From Candidatus Rhabdochlamydia sp. (GTDB taxonomy: Bacteria > Chlamydiota > Chlamydiia > Chlamydiales > Rhabdochlamydiaceae), in assembly GCA_030043815.1 (NCBI GenBank), contig JASHWX010000185.1, forward strand, positions 1-28,660: 28,660 nucleotides of DNA. Direction: 5' to 3'. The position numbers and the translations under genes were made by a program. The notes under the pieces were generated by a model. It was not told where the DNA came from, searched no databases, and saw only the letters and a program-made list of their open reading frames with translations. Within the stretch, counting starts at the first letter, position 1, and each line of letters begins with the position of its first letter. Below are positions 7,541 through 15,917 of the stretch, piece by piece.

Positions 7541-8885
7541 GACTCAATGATTGTATTACTTCTGGACAAACTTTTGTGATATCGCCCGCTCCCATCGTCA
7601 CGAGCACATCATGGGGCTGTAAAAAGGAGGCGAGGAATGGCACGAGATGGTCCCTGGGGACAAATTTCACATCGTGAATGTATGTCTCTTTGATTTTTTC
7701 GAGGAGGATATCATTGCTGATCCCGTTGATGGGCGGCTCCCTTGCTGCATAGATATCGGTTAAAATCAAATCATCGGCGCATTGAAATGCAGGGCCGAAC
7801 TCATGGAGGCAATCGCGCGTCCGCGTGAAGCGATGGGGTTGGAAGGCAGCGACGAGGCGGCGATGGCCGATGGCCTTCTTAAAGGCGTGCAGTGTCGCAA
7901 AAATCTCTGTGGGGTGATGGGCATAATCATCAAAGAAGCTGATGTTCTTAGCCTCTCCTTTAAATTCAGCGCGGCGGGCGACTCCTTTAAAGCTCGAAAA
8001 TGCCTTGCGGATTTTCTTTTCAGGGATTTTGATTTTCAGGCCAAGCCCAAAGACTGAGGCAGCATTGAGCACGTTATGTCCGCCGATGAGCGGAATTTCG
8101 ATTTCCGGATACTCCTTCCCTTCAAACTCAATATCGAAGATGATCTTCCAACCGTCTTGGCGGAAATTTTCGATGAAAAGGTCATTGTGCTCATCGAATC
8201 CATAGCTGTGCCCTTTGAGCTTGAGCGAGTGCAAGATCTCGTCGTCGCCGCACCAAAAAAGGTGCTTTTGAGAAGCAACTCCATGGGCAAACTTGCGGAA
8301 GCCTTCGATGAGGCTGTCAAGGTCGTTCCAGTAGGCAAGGTGGTCGTTGTCGATGTTGGTGATGATCGCGCCAAACGGAGAATAATTCAAAAAGGACCCG
8401 TCGCTCTCATCAGCTTCGGCTACAAAATAAGGTCCGCTCCCATACCCGCCATTGCTATTTAAGCTGCTCACCATCCCCCCAACGGCATATGATGGGTTTA
8501 ATCCCGCATCGACAAGAAGGTGCGCGAGCAAAGAGGACGTCGTGGTCTTTCCATGCGTTCCCGTGACGAGCAGCGGGGAATAGGATGTCATCAGCTCATG
8601 GAGAAGCTCGGAGCGATGAAGCATGTGCAGTCCGGCATGCTTGGCTCGTGCAAACTCGGGATTGCCCTCTTTGATATCGCTGCTATAAATGACTATAGAC
8701 GAAGGATTCACATTTTCAGGGGATTGCCCGATAAAGACAGATGCCCCTTTTTTTTGCAATTCATCAGTGACGTATGAAGAAGCGACATCGCTTCCTGTCA
8801 CGCTATCTCCGCGTTGCAATAAGATATTAGCAAGAGCGCTCATGCCGATCCCGCCGATGCCGATGAAATGAAAGTGTTCTTTCAT
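7530..8885 (-). CDS. murC: UDP-N-acetylmuramate--L-alanine ligase
   Basis: A 451-residue ligase that adds L-alanine to UDP-MurNAc using ATP, the first step of stem-peptide synthesis. It has the N-terminal Rossmann GIGGIGMSA (residues 9-17), the ATP loop GTHGKTTTS (109-117), the magnesium/substrate region around FVAEADESDGSF, and DDYAHHPTEI in the C-terminal part. The ATG at 8885 is chosen because it overlaps the murG stop as ATGA; the frame is open 33 nt further up but lies in murG. In Chlamydiaceae MurC is fused to a D-Ala-D-Ala ligase. Here it stops at normal MurC length and ftsQ follows at once, so Ddl must be encoded elsewhere. Confidence 0.96.
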   Translation of the reverse strand: MKEHFHFIGIGGIGMSALANILLQRGDSVTGSDVASSYVTDELQKKGASVFIGQSPENVNPSSIVIYSSDIKEGNPEFARAKHAGLHMLHRSELLHELMTSYSPLLVTGTHGKTTTSSLLAHLLVDAGLNPSYAVGGMVSSLNSNGGYGSGPYFVAEADESDGSFLNYSPFGAIITNIDNDHLAYWNDLDSLIEGFRKFAHGVASQKHLFWCGDDEILHSLKLKGHSYGFDEHNDLFIENFRQDGWKIIFDIEFEGKEYPEIEIPLIGGHNVLNAASVFGLGLKIKIPEKKIRKAFSSFKGVARRAEFKGEAKNISFFDDYAHHPTEIFATLHAFKKAIGHRRLVAAFQPHRFTRTRDCLHEFGPAFQCADDLILTDIYAAREPPINGISNDILLEKIKETYIHDVKFVPRDHLVPFLASFLQPHDVLVTMGAGDITKVCPEVIQSLSHEK

Positions 8886-9968
8886 AATTTTTCTAGAATG
8901 TCTGTGATGAGATGGCATAACTCTTTTTTTGTCTGCTTGGCTTTAAAGTCCTTCATCGCTTGTCTCATTGGAGCAGCGTCCTGTTGAAGGGCCTGCAAAA
9001 GAGACTCGGCAGTCAAGCGATTGTCAGATAGATGCTGCGCCCCTCCGACTTGGGTTTCAAAAAATTGCGCATTTTTTAGTTGGTGCTGATCCGCTGCAAA
9101 AGGATAAGGAATTAAGATGCCCGGCACTTCATAATGCATCATTTCAGAAAGCGTCATCGCTCCTGAGCGGCAGATCGCAAGGTCCGCCGCGCTCCAAGCG
9201 ACATGCATCTTTTTTTCAAACTTTTTCACATAACATGGAATGCCATATTTTTCACAGACTAGCTCAACCTCTTTTGCTCTCTCGTCGCTTCCCGTAAAAT
9301 GGATCAGCTGCAATGAAAGCTTTTCGCGATGTAAAAGCGGCAACAGCTCCACAATGGATTGATTGATTTTCTTAGCGCCTTGGCTGCCGCCGAAGACGAG
9401 CAAAGTGAAAAGATCGCTTTGAAGTTGAAGGGTGCGCCTTGCTTCTTCTTGCGAGATGACCTCCCCCTTCTTCAGCGGCATTTGCACTTCGACAATGTTG
9501 CCTTTTAAAAAACACATTGCTTCAGGGAAATGGACGGCGCTCAATATCGCCTTTTTAGAAAACAGGCGGACGACTTTTCCAGGGACCGAATTGGATTCGA
9601 ACAAGACAAGAGGAATTTTCTTGAGCACAGCTGCGCATAAAAGAGGAAACGTATGGAACGAGCCGAATCCGACGACGAGATCGATTTTTTTTTTCATCGA
9701 GGAGCTTTAAGCTCTGCACAATCCCTTTGATCAAAATGAAAATCGACTTAAGCGATTTGATCAGGTTTCTGCGAAAGGGCGTCTCGCTGGAGATATCGTG
9801 AAAGGGATATTTTTGTTTGTCGAAATAAGCGTTTTTACTTAAATGAGCCCCTGCAAAAATCAGCTCCAAATCAGGATTCTTCTCGAGAAGCTGTGCGGCC
9901 AGTGTTTGCGCAGGAAAAAGATGCCCGCCTGTTCCTGCGGCAGCAAATAAAATCCTACGCTTTTGCAT
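8882..9968 (-). CDS. murG: MurG N-acetylglucosaminyltransferase, interrupted by an apparent frameshift
   Basis: MurG adds GlcNAc to lipid I to form lipid II on the inner membrane face. The N-terminal part (ATG at 9968) has the FAAAGTGGHLFPAQTLA motif but leaves the family after residue ~94. The rest continues in another frame (from about 9697 to 8882) with GFGSFHTFPLL, LFESNSVPGK, VFGGSQGAKKINQS and ICRSGAMTLSEMM. The switch lies in a run of ten A (9685-9694). Dropping one A joins the halves exactly (LLDEKKIDLVVGFGS) into a ~361-residue MurG. No Shine-Dalgarno precedes the internal ATG at 9697, so two separate proteins seem unlikely. Candidate explanations are a sequencing error, polymerase slippage that restores the frame, or a recent mutation. 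It overlaps ftsW by 14 nt and murC by 4 nt. Confidence 0.9.
9685..9694 (-). other. murG: A10 homopolymer at the murG frame switch
   Basis: Ten consecutive A on the coding strand (T on the plus strand) right after GATG. The upstream frame reads Asp-Glu-Lys-Lys-Asn here, while the downstream conserved frame reads Lys-Lys-Ile-Asp. Nine A would restore one open frame. Confidence 0.85.
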
Positions 9969-11058
9969 GCTCCCTCTCAGAATACTTGGCGATGTTGAGC
10001 AAGAATGAAAGCGCGATCATGTTGGCAAGAAGCGATGAACCGCCTTGGCTAAAAAATGGAAGGTTTGTCCCTTTGCTCGGAAGAAGCCCCGAAACGACGC
10101 CTAAATTCAAAAAGGCCTGAAAGCAGATCAAAAATGTGATGATCGCCGCTGCGTAAAACCCTTCATTGTCTTTTGCGCGCAGGGCAATGGAAAAGCCGCA
10201 AAAAGCGATCCCCATATAGCACGCAATCAGCGCGAGTATACCCATGAAGCCGCATTCTTCGGCATAGATCGCCGCGATGTAATCGCTCCTGGCCTCAGGG
10301 AGGTACTCGAGTTTTTGCAAACTCTCGCCGAGCCCTCTGCCCATCAATCTTCCTGATCCCGCCGCAATTTTCGCCTGATAGGGCTGATGCCCTTTGCCTT
10401 TGAGATCGTATTCAGGATCCAAGTACACCTTAATCCGGTCTGAGACGTGCGGCATTTGAGAGGCGACGATCCCTCCCAAAAAACACAGGATCATGAGAGG
10501 AAGCGCCCAGTAGGTCCATTTCAACCCGGAGAGAATGAATAAAATCACCAATGCTGCCATGATGATGGCGACGGTCCCATTATCGGGCTCGAAGAGAATC
10601 AAACCCATCGGGACCGCGAGCTTGGCGAGGAGCAGCAAAAAAGCGCGCAAGTCCAATGGATTTTTTCGCGTCGTGATGACGTGAATGTAATAAAGAGGGA
10701 TCAGGAATTTGACGAATTCTGAAGGTTGAAGAGAATTGCCAAAGAGGTTGATCCAGCGGTGCGCCCCGTTGATCTGCAGCCCGATGCCCGGCATGAAAAC
10801 CAAGATGAGAAAGAGCGCCGCCCCGATCAACAAAGGCCCGCTCAAGCGGATGAGATTTTTGTAGCCGATGAACCAAATCCCAACTGCACCCACGCCGCCG
10901 ACGAGTGCATAGAGCATCTGCTTGATGAGCGCATGATGCGTGCTGCGATCGAGGAAACGGTCGAGGACCTCGGCAGAGGTCGTATTGAAGATCATGATCA
11001 AGCCGAACGCAAATAAGACGGATGCCGAGATCAAAAGTGCAAGAGCATAGCGATTCAT
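9955..11058 (-). CDS. ftsW: Lipid II polymerase / division protein FtsW
   Basis: A 367-residue SEDS-family membrane protein with about ten hydrophobic segments. SEDS proteins polymerise lipid II into glycan at the septum. Family motifs are NGAHRWINLF and PSEFVKFL, FEPDNGTVAII, PYQAKIAAGSGRLMGRGLG, and YIAAIYAEECGFMG near the C-terminus. The frame extends to 11172, but those extra 38 residues simply translate the palindromic repeat. The ATG at 11058 has GGAGG four bases upstream and begins with a typical FtsW membrane segment, so it is the real start. It could in principle be RodA, but the mur-cluster location favours FtsW. Confidence 0.95.
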   Translation of the reverse strand: MNRYALALLISASVLFAFGLIMIFNTTSAEVLDRFLDRSTHHALIKQMLYALVGGVGAVGIWFIGYKNLIRLSGPLLIGAALFLILVFMPGIGLQINGAHRWINLFGNSLQPSEFVKFLIPLYYIHVITTRKNPLDLRAFLLLLAKLAVPMGLILFEPDNGTVAIIMAALVILFILSGLKWTYWALPLMILCFLGGIVASQMPHVSDRIKVYLDPEYDLKGKGHQPYQAKIAAGSGRLMGRGLGESLQKLEYLPEARSDYIAAIYAEECGFMGILALIACYMGIAFCGFSIALRAKDNEGFYAAAIITFLICFQAFLNLGVVSGLLPSKGTNLPFFSQGGSSLLANMIALSFLLNIAKYSEREHAKA

Positions 11059-11076
11059 CCGTCCTCCGGCGGAAAC

Positions 11077-11172
11077 CCGGCCCTTAAGGGCCGGGTATTT
11101 CAAAAATGGATTGGCGTGGGTGCGAAGCCCACGCCAAACACAAAAATCCCAGGCCTTAAGGCCTGGGTTCAC
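11077..11172. repeat. Triple-palindrome intergenic repeat, copy 2 (inside the cell-wall operon)
   Basis: This is the second copy of the element at 1-96, identical except for one base (11138). Its first palindrome is complete here: CCCGGCCCTTAAGGGCCGGG at 11076-11095. The middle 10-bp stem-loop is at 11111-11137, and the last palindrome CCCAGGCCTTAAGGCCTGGG is at 11148-11167. It lies between the nlpD stop and ftsW, in a cluster where neighbouring genes otherwise overlap or nearly touch, so it looks like an inserted unit rather than native spacing. Confidence 0.93.
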
Positions 11173-11175
11173 AAG

Positions 11176-11886
11176 CTACTTAATGCGGAGTTGATCGCCG
11201 GGTTTTAAGCGGCGGGCTTGATCTTCCGACATATTGTTCAGTTTGAGCAGATCTTCAACTTTGAGATGGTTCTTTACGGCAATTGTCCAAGGGTTGTCCC
11301 CTTTCTTCACCGTGTAATACTTCATTCCCGCGTCAGGCGTCGTCAAAGCTACCGAAGAGGCCTCTGCTTTTTTGATCGCTTTGTTCGGGATTTTTAAGAC
11401 TTGGCCGATGCGGAGATTGCTGCTTGTGAGCTTGTTGATTTTCATGATTTCGGCAACAGATGTGCGGTGTTGGCGCGCAATCTTTTCTAATACATCGCCT
11501 TTTTTCACCTTGATTTCGACGAATTCAGAAGTGAGGTTGACGTCGGGCGCTGTGACTGCAGCAGCAAGCGTTGGGACGGGAAGCGGAATGGTCGGGGCCG
11601 GAGTTTCAGGGACAGTAAACGTCTTGAGATCATCGGCAAAGCTAGAGAGCTGTTGCGGCGCAGCAGCAAATTGGTTTAATGCGACATCCACCTCATCTCC
11701 AACAATGGGGGCAGGCATCTCTTTTTTGAAAACAGGCTCTTGCACTTCTTGAATGATCGGTGCCGGAGGCGCTACTGCTGCCATCTCATGCACGGGCGAA
11801 CTTGTCTTCAGTGCGCTGGCAAACAGCACGATCAGCAAACCGGCGTTAACCAGCACAGCTACGATAATGGTATCTCTTCTGCTCAT
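11176..11886 (-). CDS. Membrane-anchored double-LysM protein (chlamydial NlpD-like)
   Basis: A 236-residue protein with an N-terminal membrane segment (residues ~7-25), a Pro/Ala-rich linker (~38-118) and two LysM modules at ~122-168 and ~189-236, both of the form VKKGD...IA...LKIP/LRIK that binds glycan strands of peptidoglycan. In Chlamydiae the gene between murD and ftsW is called nlpD. There is no M23 peptidase domain here, so an enzymatic role is not supported; it more likely tethers or senses septal peptidoglycan. The start ATG overlaps the murD stop as ATGA, so the two are translationally coupled. Confidence 0.9.
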   Translation of the reverse strand: MSRRDTIIVAVLVNAGLLIVLFASALKTSSPVHEMAAVAPPAPIIQEVQEPVFKKEMPAPIVGDEVDVALNQFAAAPQQLSSFADDLKTFTVPETPAPTIPLPVPTLAAAVTAPDVNLTSEFVEIKVKKGDVLEKIARQHRTSVAEIMKINKLTSSNLRIGQVLKIPNKAIKKAEASSVALTTPDAGMKYYTVKKGDNPWTIAVKNHLKVEDLLKLNNMSEDQARRLKPGDQLRIK

Positions 11887-13121
11887 GATTTTCTCCTCTT
11901 GACATGTCTCTGAAACTCTTCTCCTCTGTGCGCATAATCGCGGAACATATCATAGCTCGAACACCCCGGAGACAGGAGCACGTGATCTCCTTTCTCTGCG
12001 ATGCTCGATGCCAGCGCGACGGCATCCTCAAGCGTTTCAGCGCGTTTAATGTTAAAATAGGGATTTAGCTCCCTCTCAATTTTACTAGCGGCTTGACCGA
12101 TGGCAATGATGCTCTTCACCTTTTTCAAAAAAGGATCTTTCCAAAGAAGGTACGAAGCGCCTTTGTCCATGCCCCCTGCAATTAAAATCACCGGTCCTTT
12201 CATCGCGTTAACCGCTTGGATCGAGGCGTCGATGTTCGTCCCTTTGCTATCATCGTAATAATACACGCCATCGATCTCGCTTACAAATTCAATCCGATGC
12301 GGCGGCTTTTTAAAACTCAAAAGCGCAGCTCGAAAAGCGGCGGCATCGATCGAAAATCCGCGGCATACGGCCCAAGCAGCTAAGGCATTTTCCACATCAT
12401 GCCTGCCCCAATCTCTATAATCCATAGGAATTATGGATTCAATCTTGTCATACGTCTGATAATTTTTCAGCAAATTCCCATATTCCGCTACTACAGTTGA
12501 ATGCACATAAAAAGCGCCTCCTTCCTTCACGAGCGCTTCCAGATGACATTTCGCTTGAGCATATTCTTGCATGCTCCCATAGCGATCGAGATGGTCAGGC
12601 GTGATATTCAATAATACAGCCGCGTCGAACACAGGCGTACGCATCGTCTCAAGCTGAAACGAACTGAGCTCGACGACAAATGCATCGCACTCGGCAGGAT
12701 GCAATAGATAGTCGCAAAGCGCCGTGCCGACATTTCCCAGTGCTTTCGCGCGAACACCTGCGGCATTTAAAATGTGTTCGATCAGCAAAGTCACCGTGGT
12801 CTTGCCATTGGTTCCCGTGATGGCAATCAGGGGCTTGCGAAAATGGGGCAGCGCAAGTTCTGCTTCGCCAATCACCTCTATTCCATTCTCGAGCGCTCGT
12901 CGATAAAGCGGATGGTTGGGAGAAATACCCGGCGATACGACGAGGCGAGTAAAAGGCGCGTTCATTTCGCTTTCATGGCAGCAGCGCATCCCCTTTTCTT
13001 TCAAAGAGTCCAAAAGAGCGCGATTGCCGTCGACGCCGAGTACACTGACCCCTTGCTTCAATAAAAATTCTGCCGCCGCAAGCCCGCTTAATCCCAATCC
13101 TAGTACGATCGTCTCTTCCAT
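11883..13121 (-). CDS. murD: UDP-N-acetylmuramoylalanine--D-glutamate ligase
   Basis: A 412-residue Mur ligase that adds D-glutamate to UDP-MurNAc-L-Ala in the cytosol. It has the N-terminal GLGLSGLAAAEFL nucleotide-binding fold (residues 7-20), the ATP loop GTNGKTTV (103-110), VELSSFQLE, NITPDHLDRYGS and the C-terminal DDSKGTNIDA and LSPGCSSYDMF motifs. It is slightly shorter than the E. coli enzyme (438). The gene starts three bases after the mraY stop and overlaps the nlpD-like gene by 4 nt. Confidence 0.97.
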   Translation of the reverse strand: MEETIVLGLGLSGLAAAEFLLKQGVSVLGVDGNRALLDSLKEKGMRCCHESEMNAPFTRLVVSPGISPNHPLYRRALENGIEVIGEAELALPHFRKPLIAITGTNGKTTVTLLIEHILNAAGVRAKALGNVGTALCDYLLHPAECDAFVVELSSFQLETMRTPVFDAAVLLNITPDHLDRYGSMQEYAQAKCHLEALVKEGGAFYVHSTVVAEYGNLLKNYQTYDKIESIIPMDYRDWGRHDVENALAAWAVCRGFSIDAAAFRAALLSFKKPPHRIEFVSEIDGVYYYDDSKGTNIDASIQAVNAMKGPVILIAGGMDKGASYLLWKDPFLKKVKSIIAIGQAASKIERELNPYFNIKRAETLEDAVALASSIAEKGDHVLLSPGCSSYDMFRDYAHRGEEFQRHVKRRKS

Positions 13122-13124
13122 AAA

Positions 13125-14330
13125 TCACTGAAATTTAAGCGATGCGAGACCGACAATGGCTAGGATCAATCCAATCATCCAAAAGCGCATGACGACTTTG
13201 GTCTCAGGCCAGCCTTTATATTCAAAATGGTGATGCAGAGGAGTGCAGAGAAAAATCCGCTTTTTATTGCGCAGCTTATAACTTCCCACCTGCAAAATGA
13301 CAGAGACCGTCTCTGCGACGAAAACGCCCCCGATCAGTCCGAGCAGCACCTCGCGGCGCAAGAGCACAGCGCAAACGCCGATGATCCCGCCTAAGGCAAG
13401 CGATCCGGTATCACCCATGAATACCTGCGCCGGATGGCCATTGTACCATAAAAATCCCAGGCACGCTCCGATCAATGCAAAGAGATAGATCGCAATTTCT
13501 CCGCTATCCCGGATATATAGAATATTGAGATAGCGCGCCATTTCCATGTTGTTCGTCAAAAATGCGACGACTGCAAGCACGCCCGCGACCATGACGAGGC
13601 ATCCCGACGCGAGGCCGTCAAGTCCATCTGTCAAATTGACGGCGTTGGAAGATCCCGTAATCACAAATGCTGTGAACAGAATCCCGAAGATGATCCCTGC
13701 CCCTTTTAATATCAGCCAAGGATCCTTGCAAAAAGGGACGAAGTAGCGGCTCATGTATTCTTGCGTCGTCAACGTCGGCTCTTTTTTCCCCGCCGCGACG
13801 TGCTCTTTTGCTACGGGCGGGGCAAACCAATCCCCCCTGTGAAGACTTTGCGTCATTGCCGGCCAAAACAGATAAGCCGCGATCGCAAGCGAGAGCAGGT
13901 TCTGCAAAAGAAATTTCCTTTTCGCGGAAATCCCTTTTGAATTTTTAAATTTGAGCTTGAGATAGTCATCGTATCCTCCCAAAAACCCGAGCCAGATTGT
14001 CGTCAAAGCCAAGATCAGCGTAAAGCTGCTGCGCCAGTCCATCCAAAGAACAAGAGATAAAATCATCGAGCATAGGATGAGAATTCCGCCCATTGTCGGC
14101 GTCTCTTTTTTCTTTTGGTGCAGCTCAGCGAGCAGAGGACAATCCTCGACGCGGATCGATTGTCCCGTCTTCAGCTCGTACAATTTGCGGATGAAGCGCG
14201 GGCCGATAAAAATCGTGAACAAGAGCGATGTCAGCGCCGCAAGCATCATGCGGGTGGAGGAATAAACGAATGCCGAAGGGATTTTCATCCCCAGCACACT
14301 GGTGAGAAATTGGTATACTAATAAGATCAC
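13125..14330 (-). CDS. mraY: Phospho-MurNAc-pentapeptide transferase (lipid I synthase)
   Basis: A 401-residue polytopic membrane enzyme that transfers phospho-MurNAc-pentapeptide to undecaprenyl phosphate. Motifs are TPTMGGIL, NAVNLTDGLDGLASG (catalytic Asp region), FMGDTGSLALGG and the PLHHHFEYKGW loop. It is about 40 residues longer than E. coli MraY because of an insertion at ~160-200 between membrane segments. The GTG at 14330 is used since the first residues align with the usual MraY N-terminus. I see no Shine-Dalgarno just upstream of it. The gene follows murF by 228 nt, and most of that gap is the 172-nt hairpin element. Confidence 0.95.
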   Translation of the reverse strand: MILLVYQFLTSVLGMKIPSAFVYSSTRMMLAALTSLLFTIFIGPRFIRKLYELKTGQSIRVEDCPLLAELHQKKKETPTMGGILILCSMILSLVLWMDWRSSFTLILALTTIWLGFLGGYDDYLKLKFKNSKGISAKRKFLLQNLLSLAIAAYLFWPAMTQSLHRGDWFAPPVAKEHVAAGKKEPTLTTQEYMSRYFVPFCKDPWLILKGAGIIFGILFTAFVITGSSNAVNLTDGLDGLASGCLVMVAGVLAVVAFLTNNMEMARYLNILYIRDSGEIAIYLFALIGACLGFLWYNGHPAQVFMGDTGSLALGGIIGVCAVLLRREVLLGLIGGVFVAETVSVILQVGSYKLRNKKRIFLCTPLHHHFEYKGWPETKVVMRFWMIGLILAIVGLASLKFQ

Positions 14331-14350
14331 AGCAATTTGGGGTGGAACTT

Positions 14351-14522
14351 AGAGACTGTTGTCGAATTAAGCTTCTGTCGATTTTTGGGTTCTTTTGAGC
14401 CGATTTTTGATTCAAATTGCAGGGGTAATATCAACTTTCGTATATTACCCCTGCAATTTGAATCAAAAATCGGCCAAAATAATCCCGAAAATCGACGAAG
14501 TCTTAATTCGACAACAGTCTCT
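14351..14522. repeat. 172-nt long inverted repeat (MITE-like hairpin)
   Basis: Two 81-nt arms (14351-14431 and 14442-14522) are reverse complements at about 70 of 81 positions, with a 10-nt centre (14432-14441). The outer 21 nt (AGAGACTGTTGTCGAATTAAG without its last base repeated here) and the inner ~34 nt match perfectly; mismatches gather in between. The flanks are CTTA on the left and TTTA on the right, a possible imperfect short target duplication. No protein is encoded. It looks like a miniature inverted-repeat transposable element or a solo hairpin derived from an insertion sequence. It lies between murF and mraY in the same orientation-independent form. Confidence 0.88.
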
Positions 14523-14539
14523 TTACCTCATCTTATCCA

Positions 14540-14545
14540 CCTCCC
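14540..14545 (-). promoter_or_regulatory. Orphan Shine-Dalgarno next to the hairpin
   Basis: On the minus strand GGGAGG lies eight bases before an ATG (14529-14531) that opens only Met-Arg-stop (ATG AGG TAA) and then meets the hairpin. The real mraY start is ~200 nt further on and has no such site. The element may have separated a ribosome-binding site from its gene. Confidence 0.45.
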
Positions 14546-14558
14546 GATAAATTGTAAA

Positions 14559-15890
14559 TCAATCTTCGAGAACACGCCACAACTGCTTGGAATTAGATCC
14601 TTTCAATAAAACGACATCGCCGCTGCTTGCGAGCTCAAAGACTCGGCGGCGGAGCACATCGAGCTCTAAAAAATGTTCGACCGGGCGCCCTGCTTGATTA
14701 AACACATCGACCATCGGCAAACACTCTTCCCCTAGCGTCAAAAGATAATCGACGTGTTCCAATGCGAGCTTGGCTACTTCGCAATGGCTTTTATCGGCAT
14801 GGGCGCCGAGTTCTTTCATCGCGCCGAGCACGGCAATTCTCTTGCATCCAGGATGGGGAGGAGGCAAATTCGTCAGCGCCGCGCGCATCGATGTGGGATT
14901 GGCATTGTAGGAGTCGTTGATAAAGATAATGCCCCCTCTTTCGACTTTTTCAAAGCGGTGCTTATACACCTTCAAGTGCTGCGCTGCAGCAATGATCTCT
15001 TCCCATGGCACCCCTAATCCCCGCGCGACAGCCGCCGCACCCATAAAATCCTCGCACAGGTGCCCCGCTGCAAACGGCAGTGAAAACAAAGAAGTCCTCA
15101 TGCCCTTTTCGACAACGTAAAATTGAGACCTTTCCCTATACAGCGTAAAATCGCTATCCACATCCAAGCCATATGTCATCTTAAAGCAATCGCCGGCATT
15201 GAGCGCCCCCGCAAATTGGGCAACTTGATGATTGAGAATACCCAGCCGCGTCGCAGGATGGGAAAAAATCTCCGCCTTAGCTTCCGCAATCCCGTCCATC
15301 CCTGATGGAAAGAATGCCGCATGCGCAAGTGCGATTTTTGTGATGATCGCTATCTCAGGAGGCGCAATGGCGACGAGCTTTTTTATCTCCCCCGGCAAAC
15401 TCATCCCCATTTCCATCACAAAAACTTCTTCATTCCCTTCAGAATTTAAAATGCTCAAAGGGACCCCGACTTGAGAATTTTCATTGCCCGGAGTTTTACC
15501 GACGCGAAAATTTCTCTCGAGGATCGCCGCGATGAATTCCTTCGTCGTCGTCTTTCCCACCGACCCCGTCACACCGATGACTCTCACCCGGCGCTTCGCA
15601 TGCACGATCTTGGCAAGGCGATGCAATGCAGCAATGACATCATCGGACCGCAGCAACGCGAGGCCGAAATCTTCTCCCGCATAATCGCTTCTTACAACAG
15701 CTCCGATTGCCCCTTGTTCGGCTGCTTGCTTCAAGTAATGATGCCCGTCGACCTTCTCTCCTTTTTGGGCAAAGAACAAATCCCCTGGCTTGACACCCCG
15801 GCTGTCTTGTTTAAAACCTTGCACAGTCCCTGATACTTTTTCAGAACAACCCAGCCACTCTGCGATCTGTGCAAAATCGTATACGAGCAT
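14559..15890 (-). CDS. murF: UDP-MurNAc-tripeptide--D-Ala-D-Ala ligase
   Basis: A 443-residue ligase that adds D-Ala-D-Ala to the tripeptide, completing the cytosolic precursor. The sequence shows QDSRGVKPGDLFFAQKGEK in the N-terminal domain, the ATP loop GVTGSVGKTTTKE (106-118), GNENSQVGVPLS, MEMGMS and INDSYNANPTSM. The frame is open to a TTG at 15911. The ATG at 15890 has GGAGG ten bases upstream; the ATG at 15899 would be only one base from it, so 15890 is preferred, though 15899 is possible. It is the first gene of the cell-wall operon, with a strong predicted promoter just upstream. Confidence 0.96.
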   Translation of the reverse strand: MLVYDFAQIAEWLGCSEKVSGTVQGFKQDSRGVKPGDLFFAQKGEKVDGHHYLKQAAEQGAIGAVVRSDYAGEDFGLALLRSDDVIAALHRLAKIVHAKRRVRVIGVTGSVGKTTTKEFIAAILERNFRVGKTPGNENSQVGVPLSILNSEGNEEVFVMEMGMSLPGEIKKLVAIAPPEIAIITKIALAHAAFFPSGMDGIAEAKAEIFSHPATRLGILNHQVAQFAGALNAGDCFKMTYGLDVDSDFTLYRERSQFYVVEKGMRTSLFSLPFAAGHLCEDFMGAAAVARGLGVPWEEIIAAAQHLKVYKHRFEKVERGGIIFINDSYNANPTSMRAALTNLPPPHPGCKRIAVLGAMKELGAHADKSHCEVAKLALEHVDYLLTLGEECLPMVDVFNQAGRPVEHFLELDVLRRRVFELASSGDVVLLKGSNSKQLWRVLED

Positions 15891-15917
15891 CTCGATCATG
15901 CCTCCGGACAAAAGATC

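Noticed and set aside
8882..9697. The C-terminal half of MurG as an independent gene starting at the ATG at 9697
   Set aside because: There is no Shine-Dalgarno before that ATG, and it lies exactly at the homopolymer where one base would restore full-length MurG.
11059..11172. N-terminal extension of ftsW up to a GTG at 11172
   Set aside because: The added 38 residues only translate the palindromic repeat; the ATG at 11058 has a good GGAGG site and starts at the family's usual first membrane segment.
14347..14526. Definite target-site duplication for the hairpin element
   Set aside because: The flanks CTTA and TTTA agree only partly, and the exact element ends are ambiguous by one base, so a duplication is not proven.
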